Of a stretch of 64,000 nucleotides of DNA, positions 24,649 through 33,568 are shown one piece after another. Location of the stretch: contig NZ_JPKG01000057.1 of assembly GCF_000735605.1 (NCBI RefSeq), positions 1 through 64,000 of the forward strand. Direction: 5' to 3'. The DNA comes from Allobosea sp. LC85. Lineage in GTDB: Bacteria; Pseudomonadota; Alphaproteobacteria; Rhizobiales; Beijerinckiaceae. The notes under the pieces were generated by a model. It was not told where the DNA came from. It saw only the letters and a program-made list of their open reading frames with translations, and ran no database searches. A program made the position numbers and the translations under genes. How positions within the stretch are numbered: the first letter of the stretch is position 1; each line of letters begins with the position of its first letter.

Positions 24649-25884
24649 GCCCTTGTTGTCGGCTGCGTCGGCACCTCGAAACCCGATGGGCTCCGGCGCG
24701 CCTTGCGTCGTGTCCCGCAAGGTCTGGCGCTCGGCTTCCGAATTCAGTTCAGCTCCGACCAGAATGATCGTCGCCGACAGCCACATCCACATCAACAGAG
24801 CGACAACCGCGCCGAGCGCGCCATAGGTCTCGTTGTAATCCTCGAAATTCGCGACGTACCAGGAGAAGGCAATCGAGCCGAGGAGCCAGGTCACGCTGGC
24901 CAGGATCGCACCGGGGCTGACCCATTTCCACTGTGCGTTGTCGCGGCTCGGCCCGAACCGATAGAGAGCGGAAAGCCCCAGCATCAGGAGGAGGATCAGC
25001 GCCGGCCAGCGCCCGAGCCAGAGGAGCCATTCCGCGGCCGCACCCAGATACAGGAAATCCAGCAGCACGGGCACGGCGGCGATGGCACCGAGCGCCAGCA
25101 AGGCGAAGAGGAGGATCGCAAGCGTGAAGCCGAGCGTGGTCAGGTTCAGCCGGATGAAGCTGCGTTTTTCCTCCTCGCCATAGGCGACGTTCAACGCATC
25201 GAAGAGCGCCTTCACCCCGGCATTCGCGCTCCAGGCCGACAGTCCGAGGCTGATCAGGAACGCCACCCCAAGCCTGGTTTGATCGCCTGTCGCGATCCGG
25301 GTGATCTGATCGCGCACGACCTCGAGGGCGCCGGCTGGCAGCAGGCCTTCCGCGATGGCCAGCTGGCCCGCCACCTCGGCGGGATCGGCCACGATCCCAT
25401 ACAGCGAAACGAAGGCGGTGACGGCCGGAAACAGTGCGAGCAGGCCATAGAAGGTCACGCCGGCGGCAACGGCCAGAACCCGGTCCTTCCCGACCTCGCC
25501 ATAGATTCGTCGCGCGATCGCGACCCAGCCGCCGGCAGGAATCTCGGTCGGCGCCTGCGCATCTCCGCCCTCGCGGAAGTCCGTGTGGCTGCCGCTCTCG
25601 ATGCGCCCCTTGGCGCTCCCCTTGGTGCTGCCCTGGACGCCCCGCTTGCTGCGCTCCTCGAACTGCATGACGATGATCGATGCCCCAAACCCGATCAGGG
25701 CAGCCAATGACAATCGGGCAAGCAGGTGTTGAGCGCGCAATTCGGTCACTCCCAAAGCGGGGGAACGTCGAGCACTCGAAAAAGTTGCGGACCGCGGGGT
25801 TTGGGGACCCTGAGGTCTCCCCATCGACAGTGACGGGCTCGCGAGCCGATCAGCTTTCTTCGGCGGCGAACGAACAGCGCGCAT
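24646..25884 (-). CDS. YihY/BrkB-family inner-membrane protein
   Basis: A 412-residue frame whose central 280 residues have six helices of the YihY (formerly RNase BN) family. Conserved segments are DRVLAVAAGVTFYGLLALFP, a SANAGVKALFDALNVAYGE loop typical of the family, and the last pair ending LLMWMWLSATIILVGAELN. The role of YihY proteins is unsettled; early links to tRNA processing and serum resistance are not accepted. The first ~50 residues are Ser/Pro/Arg-rich and not homologous, so a start further in (for example GTG near 25746) is likely. Confidence 0.8.
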   Translation of the reverse strand: MRAVRSPPKKADRLASPSLSMGRPQGPQTPRSATFSSARRSPALGVTELRAQHLLARLSLAALIGFGASIIVMQFEERSKRGVQGSTKGSAKGRIESGSHTDFREGGDAQAPTEIPAGGWVAIARRIYGEVGKDRVLAVAAGVTFYGLLALFPAVTAFVSLYGIVADPAEVAGQLAIAEGLLPAGALEVVRDQITRIATGDQTRLGVAFLISLGLSAWSANAGVKALFDALNVAYGEEEKRSFIRLNLTTLGFTLAILLFALLALGAIAAVPVLLDFLYLGAAAEWLLWLGRWPALILLLMLGLSALYRFGPSRDNAQWKWVSPGAILASVTWLLGSIAFSWYVANFEDYNETYGALGAVVALLMWMWLSATIILVGAELNSEAERQTLRDTTQGAPEPIGFRGADAADNKG

Positions 25885-25977
25885 CGGCGCGCCGCATCGG
25901 AAGAGGGAGGTTGACCGGCCATCGCGCCCGCATGCGAGGACGCCTCAGGTCACCGCTCCCGACCAGGAACAACGCAA

Positions 25978-27345
25978 TCAGTTTGGCCGCATCACGGATT
26001 TGAGATTCATGAACTCATGGAGACCGTGCGCGCCGAGTTCTCGGCCGTGTCCAGAGGTCTTGATGCCGCCGAACGGCACCTCAGGCGAGGAAGCAAGCAT
26101 CTGGTTGATCGCCGTCATGCCCGCTTCGATCTCGCGCACGAAGCGCTCCTGCTCGTCGGCATCATTTGTCCAGACGGACGAACCCAATCCATAGGGAATG
26201 GCGTTGGCGATCGCGATCGCATCGTCGATGTCCTCAGCCTTGAACAGCATGGCGATGGGGCCGAATATCTCCTCCTTCATGAGATCGCCATCGAGCGGCA
26301 CGTCGACCAGGATCCCAGCCGACATGTAGGCGCCCTTTCCCGGCAACGCTTCGCCACCAAACAAGAGCTTCGCGCCCGCCGCCTGCGCGGCGGCAAGCTG
26401 AGCGAGCACGGTCTCGCGCTGTTCGAAGCTCGACAGCGGGCCCATGTTCGAACCCGCGTCCATGGGGTCGCCTGCTTTCACCGCTTTCATCCCCGCCGAG
26501 AACTTCTCCCGGAACGCGTCGTAGATGTCGGCATGGACGATCATGCGCTTGCCGCAAATGCAGGACTGGCCGCTGTTCTGGATGCGGGCCGTCACGGCCT
26601 GCTTCACGGCCTTGTCGAGATCGGCCGAGGGCATGACGATGAACGGGTCGGAACCGCCGAGTTCCAGCACGACCTTCTTGAGCGCCGCGCCCGCCTGCTC
26701 GGCGACGGCGCGCCCGGCCGCCTCGCTGCCCGTCAGCGTAGCGGCGACGATGCGCTCGTCTGCGATCAGGCCGGCGACCGAGGAGGACTTGATGGCGAGG
26801 TTCTGGAACACGCCGTCGGGTGCGCCGGCGGCAATGACCATCTCCTCCATCAAGGCGGCGACGCCCTGGACGATGCTGGCATGCTTGAGCAGGGCGACAT
26901 TCCCCGCCAGGAGTGTCGGCGCGAGGAAACGGACGGCCTGCCAGTACGGAAAGTTCCAGGGCATGATCGCCAGCACCGGCCCCTGCGGCAGGTAGTGCAC
27001 GTCCGCGCGGGCTCCGCTCGCCGTCGCAATCTCGGTCGGTTCGAGCATCTCCGGGCCGTTCTGGGCGTAATGGCGAAAGGCCGCCGCGCTCTTCTGCACC
27101 TCGGCGATGGCCGATGCATGGGTCTTGCCCATTTCCCGGACGGCCATCACGGCGAGCTTCTCGCTATGGGCCTCGTATTGCTCGGCGATCCGCTCGAGCA
27201 GCATGGCTCGCTCGGCGACCGGGGTGCGGCGCCAGGACCGGAAGGCGGTTGCGGCCTTGGCGATCTTGCTTTCCAGCTCCGGCGCGGTCAGCTCGGGATA
27301 GGTGGCGATCTCGTCGCCGGTGGCAGGATTGACGCTGCGAAACAT
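25978..27345 (-). CDS. NAD(P)-dependent succinate-semialdehyde dehydrogenase-like aldehyde dehydrogenase
   Basis: A 455-residue aldehyde dehydrogenase starting MFRSVNPATGDEI at 27345, with AAGGAG six bases upstream. Cofactor-binding IMPWNFPYWQAVRF, the catalytic Glu in VLELGGSDPFIV and the catalytic Cys in NSGQSCICGKR are all present, as are the EEIFGPIA and PFGGIKTSGHGRELG blocks. The closest group is the YneI/GabD2-like semialdehyde dehydrogenases, which oxidise succinate semialdehyde to succinate. No gabT is nearby, so the pathway is uncertain. Confidence 0.88.
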   Translation of the reverse strand: MFRSVNPATGDEIATYPELTAPELESKIAKAATAFRSWRRTPVAERAMLLERIAEQYEAHSEKLAVMAVREMGKTHASAIAEVQKSAAAFRHYAQNGPEMLEPTEIATASGARADVHYLPQGPVLAIMPWNFPYWQAVRFLAPTLLAGNVALLKHASIVQGVAALMEEMVIAAGAPDGVFQNLAIKSSSVAGLIADERIVAATLTGSEAAGRAVAEQAGAALKKVVLELGGSDPFIVMPSADLDKAVKQAVTARIQNSGQSCICGKRMIVHADIYDAFREKFSAGMKAVKAGDPMDAGSNMGPLSSFEQRETVLAQLAAAQAAGAKLLFGGEALPGKGAYMSAGILVDVPLDGDLMKEEIFGPIAMLFKAEDIDDAIAIANAIPYGLGSSVWTNDADEQERFVREIEAGMTAINQMLASSPEVPFGGIKTSGHGRELGAHGLHEFMNLKSVMRPN

Positions 27346-27567
27346 GTCGGCTCCTTGGTCCCTTGCGTGCCGCTTCGGCAGACCTTGCCCAGGCAAGCGC
27401 TGATGGCCGAGGCAAGCGCGGATGAATGCACTCTTTCGGCTGGCGTGCGGGTGCCTAGTGAACGTTGCGCCTGCTGAGGTGTTCCTTGGGCGGCGAGGGG
27501 AAGCCCCGCGATCAGCGGAGTCCAGCGCGGGCGCTTGCGCGAAATCCAAGCCGGGAGCGATCGGAGA

Positions 27568-28482
27568 TCACGCGTGCCCGCTGCTAGGCTCTTCCGCGCC
27601 GGCCTGCTCGCGCAGCAGCGCAAGAAAGGCCTGCGCGGTCCGGCCGACATAGCGCTCCTTGTGCTGCAGGGCGAAGAAGCGGCGTCGCGGCACGGTCGCA
27701 GCGACCGCGACCAGTGACCCGGCCTGCAAGGCGGCCGCGACCACCAGGCGCGAGACCACGGTCGCACCGGCTCCGGCCTCCACCGCCGCCCTGACGGCTT
27801 CGTTCGAGGGTAATTCGAGCGCGACCTCGAGTTCGTCGAGGCTAAGGCCGTCGCGCGCCAGCAAATCCTCGAACAGCCGGCGCGTGCCCGAGCCCGGCTC
27901 GCGCAGGATCCAGGACGTCCCGGGAAAGGCCGAGCTTGCGATCGCCGCCCCGCCGGCCCAAGGATGTCCGCTCGCGACGACCAGCACCATCTCGTCCTCG
28001 GCCACCGGCCAGATCGCCAGATGCGGGTCGTCGATCTCGCCTTCGACGATGCCGAGATCGGCGAGCCCATCATGGACGGCCTCAGCGACACTTTGCGTGT
28101 TGCCGATCGTCAGCGGCGTCTCGATGCCGGGATAGCGCGTCCGGAAGGCGTGCAGCAGCGGCGGCAGCCAGTAATTGGCGACGGTCTGGCTCGCGGCGAA
28201 GGCAAGCCGGCCGCGCTTCAGCCCGGCGAGATCGGCCAAGACCGCCTCGGCCGAGGCGGCGCGGGAGAGCACGGCACGCGCCTCGGCCAGGAAGAGCCGG
28301 CCGGCATCGGTCAGCGTGATGCGCCGGCCGATGCGATCGAACAGTTTGACCGCATGGCGCATTTCCAGCGCCGCGACCGCCGCGCTCGTCGCCGACTGGG
28401 TGAGGTTGAGCTCGGTCGCGGCCTTCGTGACGTGTTCGCGCTCGGCGACCGCCACGAAGATCCTGAGCTGTTCGAGCGTCAT
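27568..28482 (-). CDS. LysR-family transcriptional regulator, CysB/YeiE-like
   Basis: A 304-residue LysR protein: N-terminal HTH (LEQLRIFVAVAEREHVTKA, then NLTQSATSAAVAALE), and a two-lobed effector domain from residue 90. Its 9-bp linkage with the YeiH-type gene in the same orientation matches the YeiE/YeiH arrangement, in which the regulator responds to sulfite or related signals. Here it lies downstream of yeiH rather than divergent. Candidate binding sites lie upstream of yeiH (29627-29668). Confidence 0.88.
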   Translation of the reverse strand: MTLEQLRIFVAVAEREHVTKAATELNLTQSATSAAVAALEMRHAVKLFDRIGRRITLTDAGRLFLAEARAVLSRAASAEAVLADLAGLKRGRLAFAASQTVANYWLPPLLHAFRTRYPGIETPLTIGNTQSVAEAVHDGLADLGIVEGEIDDPHLAIWPVAEDEMVLVVASGHPWAGGAAIASSAFPGTSWILREPGSGTRRLFEDLLARDGLSLDELEVALELPSNEAVRAAVEAGAGATVVSRLVVAAALQAGSLVAVAATVPRRRFFALQHKERYVGRTAQAFLALLREQAGAEEPSSGHA

Positions 28483-28491
28483 CGCGATCCC

Positions 28492-29571
28492 TCAGGCCGT
28501 GAGCTTCACCAGCATCAGACTGAATGACGCGATGAAAAGGAAGGCCGCAAGCCCGAGCAGGAGAGGGCGCAGGCCCTTGGCCCTGAGCTTGGCGATGTCG
28601 GTCTCGAGCCCCATGGCGGCCAGCGCCATCGAGAGCAGGAAGCTGGTGGCGGGAACGATCAGCGATTTGGCCTCCGCCGGCACGCCGACTGCGCTGTTGA
28701 GGCCGACCATCGCGACAAAGCCGAGCACGAACCACGGCATCGGCGGCCTGGCCTGGCTGGCGCCATGGCCGGCATGGCGGGCCCGGCGCGCGGCGACGAG
28801 CCCCAGGCCCATCACCACGGGTGCCAGCATCATGACGCGCGACAGCTTGGCGATGGTGCCGAACTCGCCGGCCTGCTGCCCGTCCTGGAAGGCGGCCGCG
28901 ACGACCTGGGCGATCTCGTGGATCGAGGCGCCGCTCCACAGGCCATAGGCCTGCGGAGCGAGATGCAGCAGGCCGGGCAGCAGGGGATAGGCGAACATCG
29001 CGAGCGAGCCGAAAACGGTGACGCAGGCGACCGCGTAGGCGACATCCTCGTCAGGCGCGTTGGTCACCGTGTTGGTCGCGATCACGGCCGAGGCGCCGCA
29101 GATCGCGGTTCCGGCCGCGATCAGTTCGGCGAGCCTGCGCTCGACGCCGAGCAGGCGGCCGAGCCGGATCGTGAAGAGCAGGGTCGCGACCAGGGTCAGC
29201 GCGATCAAGGCGATGCCGCTGAGGCCGACCTGCATGACCTGCGCCACCGTCAGCTGCAGGCCGAGCAGGATGATTGCCAGCCTGAGCAGCTTGCGCAGCG
29301 CGACCATGACGCCGGGCCTGGCGCGGAGGGGCGTGCCGATGAGATTCTGGAAGGCGATGCCGAGGACGATGGCGAGGATCATCGGGCTGAAGGCCCCGAT
29401 GCCGGGCACGTGCCTGAGCCCGAACGCGGCACCGGCAATTCCCGCCGTCAGCACCAGGCCGGGCCAGATCGCCGGTTCCGGCGCGCTGCGGCGGACCGCG
29501 CCCGCCGCAGCGCGCAGTCCGCCGGTTTTCGCCGCTTCAGTCGGGTGGGCGGTGCGTGCTGCAGCGGTCAT
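28492..29571 (-). CDS. yeiH: YeiH-family putative sulfate/sulfite exporter
   Basis: A 359-residue inner-membrane protein with about ten helices. Family signatures are [16 protein letters not shown]-like helix 2, [25 protein letters not shown] with the conserved Cys, and [16 protein letters not shown] use the ATG at 29571 with AGGAG eight bases before it. The YeiH/UPF0324 family is annotated as putative sulfate exporter from linkage to cysteine regulators. It forms a unit with the LysR gene. Confidence 0.85.
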   Translation of the reverse strand: MTAAARTAHPTEAAKTGGLRAAAGAVRRSAPEPAIWPGLVLTAGIAGAAFGLRHVPGIGAFSPMILAIVLGIAFQNLIGTPLRARPGVMVALRKLLRLAIILLGLQLTVAQVMQVGLSGIALIALTLVATLLFTIRLGRLLGVERRLAELIAAGTAICGASAVIATNTVTNAPDEDVAYAVACVTVFGSLAMFAYPLLPGLLHLAPQAYGLWSGASIHEIAQVVAAAFQDGQQAGEFGTIAKLSRVMMLAPVVMGLGLVAARRARHAGHGASQARPPMPWFVLGFVAMVGLNSAVGVPAEAKSLIVPATSFLLSMALAAMGLETDIAKLRAKGLRPLLLGLAAFLFIASFSLMLVKLTA

Positions 29572-29626
29572 TGCCAGGCTCCTGAGGCTCCCGCCGTGAT
29601 CGCATCCGTTGATCGTTCGATCCAAT

Positions 29627-29668
29627 TTATTGTATTTCTGGAAATAATCGACTGGATCGATTGATCCA
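29627..29668. promoter_or_regulatory. LysR-type boxes upstream of yeiH
   Basis: Two inverted repeats lie 56-97 bp before the yeiH start. TTATT-N11-AATAA (29627-29647) fits the classic LysR T-N11-A box. TGGATC-GATT-GATCCA (29653-29668) is a second perfect dyad. The surrounding AT-rich tract suits a promoter. The 57-kb and 45-kb regulators have no such boxes. Confidence 0.6.
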
Positions 29669-29843
29669 ACGATGCGCGTGATCGCCGGGGGAGACGCAGA
29701 GCCGTGCTCAGCGAGGGCCCGAGCGAAGGATGAATCCGGCTGAAACCAAGCGGCAGCGATCGCCCATCCCGCGCGTTCGGAGATCATCCATTGCAGGCCA
29801 GAGCGGGAAGACATCCCGCTCTGGCCGGGGTCTCATCCGGCTC
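29669..29843. other. Spacer between yeiH promoter and repeats
   Basis: Part of a 437-bp gene-free stretch (29572-30008). No coding frame is supported. A GCTCTGG-type direct repeat (AGCGGGAAGACATCCCGCTCTGGCC) forms a small hairpin at 29803-29826, which could end transcription from either side. Confidence 0.4.
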
Positions 29844-30012
29844 TGGATCGTCGGACCGGATATCGTATCCGGTTCGATGATCTAACCCTTTGTGTTTGCA
29901 TCGGCTTTGCCCCGAAAACCGCAATCCACGTTTCGGGCCGATGCTCCAGCTCTTAGTTTTATCGCATTTTCTTCACGCGAACCGGTGTCCACTTCGCTCG
30001 AAAATGCTCTAG
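29844..30012. repeat. Composite of three palindromic modules
   Basis: In order: the TCGTCGGACCGGATATCGTATCC palindrome family (29844-29884, described here in part), the CCGAAAACCGCAATCCAC element (29891-29950), and the GCGAACCGGTGTCCACTTCGC rhizobial element (29955-30012), whose arms GCATTTTC and GAAAATGC pair. The first two modules occur in the same order at 13203-13306. The CTA at 30009-30011 is the TAG stop of the sugar-binding protein gene. Confidence 0.85.
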
Positions 30013-31022
30013 CTGCCGGCGCCAACGCAGCTCGCGGCATTCTGCGGCGTGCAGACGTCGAGGCCAGTATAAGTCGGATCCTTCGGAGCGGGCTTGCCGT
30101 CCTTCATGTCCTTCAGGAACAGCATGGTCTTGTAGCCCATCTCGAAGGGGCGCTGACCGACTTGCCCCTTGGACAGGCCTGCCTTCAGAAGATCCATCTG
30201 GACGGGCAGCGTATCTGCGACGACGAGCGCAAGCGAGCCGTCATCGATGCGGGCCTTATACTTCTCTGCGACCTTGCGATACGCTTGAGGGATGAACTGC
30301 GGGAAGCCGCCGGTCGGCACGAAGGCATCGAGCTTGGGGTTCTTGCCGAGCGTATCTTCCATCTGCTGCACCGACAGCGGGAAATCGTCATTGGTATAGA
30401 GCGGGCAACCCGCCACCTCGGTCCAGCCCTTTTGGCCGGAGAGCCTTGTACCAGGCGCGGAGGCAGATTTCGCGCCAGAAAGCGTATCGCGAATCCCTTG
30501 CATGCGCTCGTTATGGTTTGCCGCCGCTGCACCCCCCGATTGGATGCAGATCGTGCCGCCCTTCGGTTTGATCTGCTGGACGATCTTCGCGAGATTGACG
30601 CCAATGTCATAGTTATACGTGCCGACATAGGCGGTGCGCAGGGGCTTGTCCTTCGCAAGCAGGTCGGAATCCCAGGTCAGAACCGGAATTCCCGCTTTTT
30701 TTGCGCCCTCGAGCGCCTTTCCCATCGCGGCTGCATTTGACGGGGAGACGGCGATGCCATCGACCTTCTTGGCAATGAGATCGTTGATGACCTGGACCTG
30801 CTCATCGCCGCCGCCATGCTCGCCAGGCCCGATATAAAGGCACTCGATCGCGCCATTGAGCTCCTTCTCGGCCTTCTTGCAGCCGTCGCGGGCTTGATCG
30901 AAGAAAGGATTGTTCATGTTCTTGGGAACCAGGGCGAAGACGTATTTCTTGCCCTGAGACTGGGCTTCTCCTCCAACAGCGAGCAGTGCGAGCGCGGCGA
31001 CACTTAAAGTCAGCGTTTTCAT
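30009..31022 (-). CDS. Sugar ABC transporter substrate-binding protein (ribose/RbsB-like)
   Basis: A 337-residue periplasmic protein. A signal peptide ends near EAQSQG, followed by KYVFALVPKNMNNPFFDQARDG, the start of the Peripla_BP_4 domain. DGIAVSPSNAAAM and VLTWDSDLLA are the usual substrate-contact loops. It captures a sugar or polyol for the permease and ATPase encoded upstream (same strand, 39 bp after the permease stop). The order ATPase, permease, binding protein is the reverse of the common layout. The last codon abuts a repeat that supplies the stop. Confidence 0.9.
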   Translation of the reverse strand: MKTLTLSVAALALLAVGGEAQSQGKKYVFALVPKNMNNPFFDQARDGCKKAEKELNGAIECLYIGPGEHGGGDEQVQVINDLIAKKVDGIAVSPSNAAAMGKALEGAKKAGIPVLTWDSDLLAKDKPLRTAYVGTYNYDIGVNLAKIVQQIKPKGGTICIQSGGAAAANHNERMQGIRDTLSGAKSASAPGTRLSGQKGWTEVAGCPLYTNDDFPLSVQQMEDTLGKNPKLDAFVPTGGFPQFIPQAYRKVAEKYKARIDDGSLALVVADTLPVQMDLLKAGLSKGQVGQRPFEMGYKTMLFLKDMKDGKPAPKDPTYTGLDVCTPQNAASCVGAGS

Positions 31023-31061
31023 GAGCCTCTCCTCCTGGTGGTTATTATTGTTCGGTCTTCA

Positions 31062-32087
31062 TCACGCCGAACCCTTGCCGCGGATCCGCTGCAGCAGAAC
31101 CGCCAATACGATGAACAGGCCGACGAAGGCGCCCTGCCAGTTGGAATCGACCCCGGCCATGAGAAGGGAATTGCGGATCACCTCGATGAGTGCAGCCCCG
31201 ATCACGGCGCCGTACGCTCCGCCTTGGCCACCCATCAGATCCGCGCCGCCGATCACGGTCGAAGCGATCACCCGCAATTCATAGCCTTGTCCGAGCGCAT
31301 TGATGGCGGAGCCTTGCCAGCCGACGATGAGAACGGCGCTCAGTGCGGCTGTCAGCCCCGAGACGATATAGGCCTGCAGCTTGATCCGCTTGACCGGCAC
31401 GCCCGTCAGGCGGGCAGCGTTCTCATTGCTTCCGATGGCGTAGAGATAATTGCCCCAGCCGGTGAAGTTGAGGATGATGCTGAACATGATGGCCAGGACG
31501 AGCAGCACCCAGACCGGGTTGGCAATGCCGAAGATGGAACCGCCACCGATCGCGTTGAACGTGTCTCCCCAAGGCCCGAATTCGTAGATCATCTTGTTTT
31601 CGGACAGGACGATGGCCAGCGATCGGGCCCCGGACAGCATCCCGAGCGTGACAACGAAGGCCGGGAGGCCGACATAGGAGATCAGCACACCATTCACGAC
31701 CCCGACCAGCATGCCGGTGAGAAGACCGGCGAGGATCGCAAGCACCCAATGCCCCTCGGCCTGGAGGACGAGTCCGCAGACGACGCCGGCGAGCCCCATG
31801 ATGGACCCGACCGACAAATCGATGCCGCCCGTGAGGATGACGGCCGTCATGCCGATCGCCATGATGCCGATGAAGGCGAAATTTCGCGTGATGTTGAAGA
31901 AGTTGTCGGCCGAGGCAAACGCGTCCGGTTGATACCATGTCATCGCGAGTGCCATGGCGATGAGGGCGATCGTCACCCAGAAGGGCTGGCTGGAGAGCAG
32001 CTTCTGCAGGAGGCTCCGCTCCTTGAGGCCCGTGACGTCCTCGATGGCGACGCTGCTCGGAATCGGGCGGATCGTGGCGCTCGACAT
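31062..32087 (-). CDS. Sugar ABC transporter permease (RbsC-like)
   Basis: A 341-residue inner-membrane protein with eight to ten helices of the BPD_transp_2 family. The motif GGIDLSVGSIMGLAGVV and GYELRVIASTVIGGADLMGG (EAA-like loop contacting the ATPase) are clear. I choose the ATG at 32087 after AAGGAG rather than the ATG at 32108 that overlaps the ATPase stop. It forms the channel for the sugar bound by the neighbour at 30009. Confidence 0.9.
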   Translation of the reverse strand: MSSATIRPIPSSVAIEDVTGLKERSLLQKLLSSQPFWVTIALIAMALAMTWYQPDAFASADNFFNITRNFAFIGIMAIGMTAVILTGGIDLSVGSIMGLAGVVCGLVLQAEGHWVLAILAGLLTGMLVGVVNGVLISYVGLPAFVVTLGMLSGARSLAIVLSENKMIYEFGPWGDTFNAIGGGSIFGIANPVWVLLVLAIMFSIILNFTGWGNYLYAIGSNENAARLTGVPVKRIKLQAYIVSGLTAALSAVLIVGWQGSAINALGQGYELRVIASTVIGGADLMGGQGGAYGAVIGAALIEVIRNSLLMAGVDSNWQGAFVGLFIVLAVLLQRIRGKGSA

Positions 32088-32107
32088 GGGGGGCTCCTTG
32101 CGCAGCA

Positions 32108-32848
32108 TCAGGCCGCCTGGATGGCGCCGGTGATCAGTCCCGTCACCTCTTCAGGAGAACTCGATGCAATCGCCTTGTCCGCGACCTTGCGTCCTCGCCT
32201 CATCACGACCACCCGGTCACAGACGGCGAACACGTCCGGCATGCGGTGGCTGATGAGGACAACTGCGATACCGCGATCCTTGAGCCGGTGGATCAGGTCC
32301 AGCACCTCGGCGACCTGACGAACGCTGATGGCCGCTGTCGGCTCGTCCATGAGCACCATCTTCGCGTTGGCAAGGCGTGTCCGCGCAATCGCCACAGCCT
32401 GGCGCTGGCCGCCCGACATCAGTTTCACGAGATCGCGGGGGCGGGTCTCCGACTTGAGCTCCTTGAACAGTTCTGCGGCGCGGGCATACATCGCCTTGTA
32501 GTCAAGGATCTCGAGGGGACCGATGCGGCGCTTCAATTCGCGCCCGAGGAAGACATTGGCGGCCGCAGTCAGATTGTCGCACAGGGCGAGATCCTGATAG
32601 ACGACCTCGATCCCGTCAGTCCGGGCGTCGACCGGCCTGCGAAAGTGTTTGACGATGCCGTCAAGGCGAAGCTCTCCCTCGGACGGAAGAAAATTGCCGG
32701 CGACAATCTTCACCAATGTCGATTTGCCCGCACCATTGTCGCCCATCAGGCCGACGACCTCACCGGCATTGATCGCCAGATCGATGCCTTTGAGTGCTTC
32801 GATCGCACCGAAATGCTTTGAGATACCGTGAAGCTCCAGCAGCGGCAT
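32108..32848 (-). CDS. Sugar ABC transporter ATP-binding protein, single-domain
   Basis: A 246-residue ATPase. Walker A is GDNGAGKST, the signature LMSGGQRQ and Walker B MVLMDEPTAA; the H-loop His is in ISHRMPDV. It resembles FrcA, a single-domain relative of the double-domain RbsA, so two copies would assemble per transporter. First gene of the sugar operon, with the AT-rich 32.9-33.1 kb region as probable promoter. No regulator is adjacent. Confidence 0.9.
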   Translation of the reverse strand: MPLLELHGISKHFGAIEALKGIDLAINAGEVVGLMGDNGAGKSTLVKIVAGNFLPSEGELRLDGIVKHFRRPVDARTDGIEVVYQDLALCDNLTAAANVFLGRELKRRIGPLEILDYKAMYARAAELFKELKSETRPRDLVKLMSGGQRQAVAIARTRLANAKMVLMDEPTAAISVRQVAEVLDLIHRLKDRGIAVVLISHRMPDVFAVCDRVVVMRRGRKVADKAIASSSPEEVTGLITGAIQAA

Positions 32849-33522
32849 AGGTCGATTCCATCCCTGTTCTGAGGCGTGGCTCTGCTTCGGTCACTGGCTC
32901 AAACGGCGATAGTCCATGTCCTTCGGATTCATTGCTGCATTCTATTGTAGTAAAAATTTTATCGAATCTGGTAATCGGTTGAAATAAAGGATTTAAACTT
33001 TATAATACAATTCCGATCAGTGAATGTCACTTCGACTTAATGATTTATCTCGAATACAGATTGCATTTTGTGAACTGTTTCCAGACTGGCAACGCCTAAT
33101 ATTGGAGAAGGGTAGATGTCGGCGCGCGCCACAATGATCGCGCAGATACACGCCTGCGCCTCTACTGTCATAAGCACGCGAACGAGGGCGTCTGCTGTGC
33201 CTCATGCCCTTTTCCTCGAAACGCGTTCTCGGTGGAAGGCTTCGAACAAAATCTTACGCTCAATAAATGGCTTCGTCATTCACCGGTGGCCGCCCTCTCA
33301 ATCCTTGGCTCATCCTCGCGGAGAGCTTGGGATTCTCGGTCGAGCCGGAGCCAGGTTTGGAGCTGGCCGGTTTGCCAATGCCAAGAGCAGGCTGGCCAAC
33401 GCAGAGAGCAGGAGCGCTCATCTGCCGGCCTCTACATCACCCTCTTCAATATTCGGATGCTGGCGACCTCCAGGGGATCGCCACCCCACACTCGCTGTGC
33501 CTTCAACGAACGATCTGTTCTT
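32849..33522. other. Gene-free stretch with an AT-rich island
   Basis: About 670 bp without a supported gene. From about 32935 to 33080 the sequence is strikingly AT-rich (for example AGTAAAAATTTTATCGAATC), unlike the rest of the window, and probably carries the promoter of the sugar ABC operon. From 33100 to 33520 only short chance frames occur; a degenerate ~21-bp direct repeat (GCCAATGCCAAGAGCAGG / GCCAACGCAGAGAGCAGG) lies at 33378-33419. Confidence 0.55.
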
Positions 33523-33546
33523 GGCGCTGCCCGCACGGGCAGCGCC
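33523..33546 (-). terminator. Perfect hairpin after the L,D-transpeptidase-like gene
   Basis: An 11-bp stem GGCGCTGCCCG / CGGGCAGCGCC with a CA loop lies 22 bp beyond the stop codon at 33569. There is no T tract on the minus strand, so rho-independent termination is only likely, not certain. Confidence 0.6.
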
Positions 33547-33568
33547 CGGACCGGGGACTGACCGTTGC

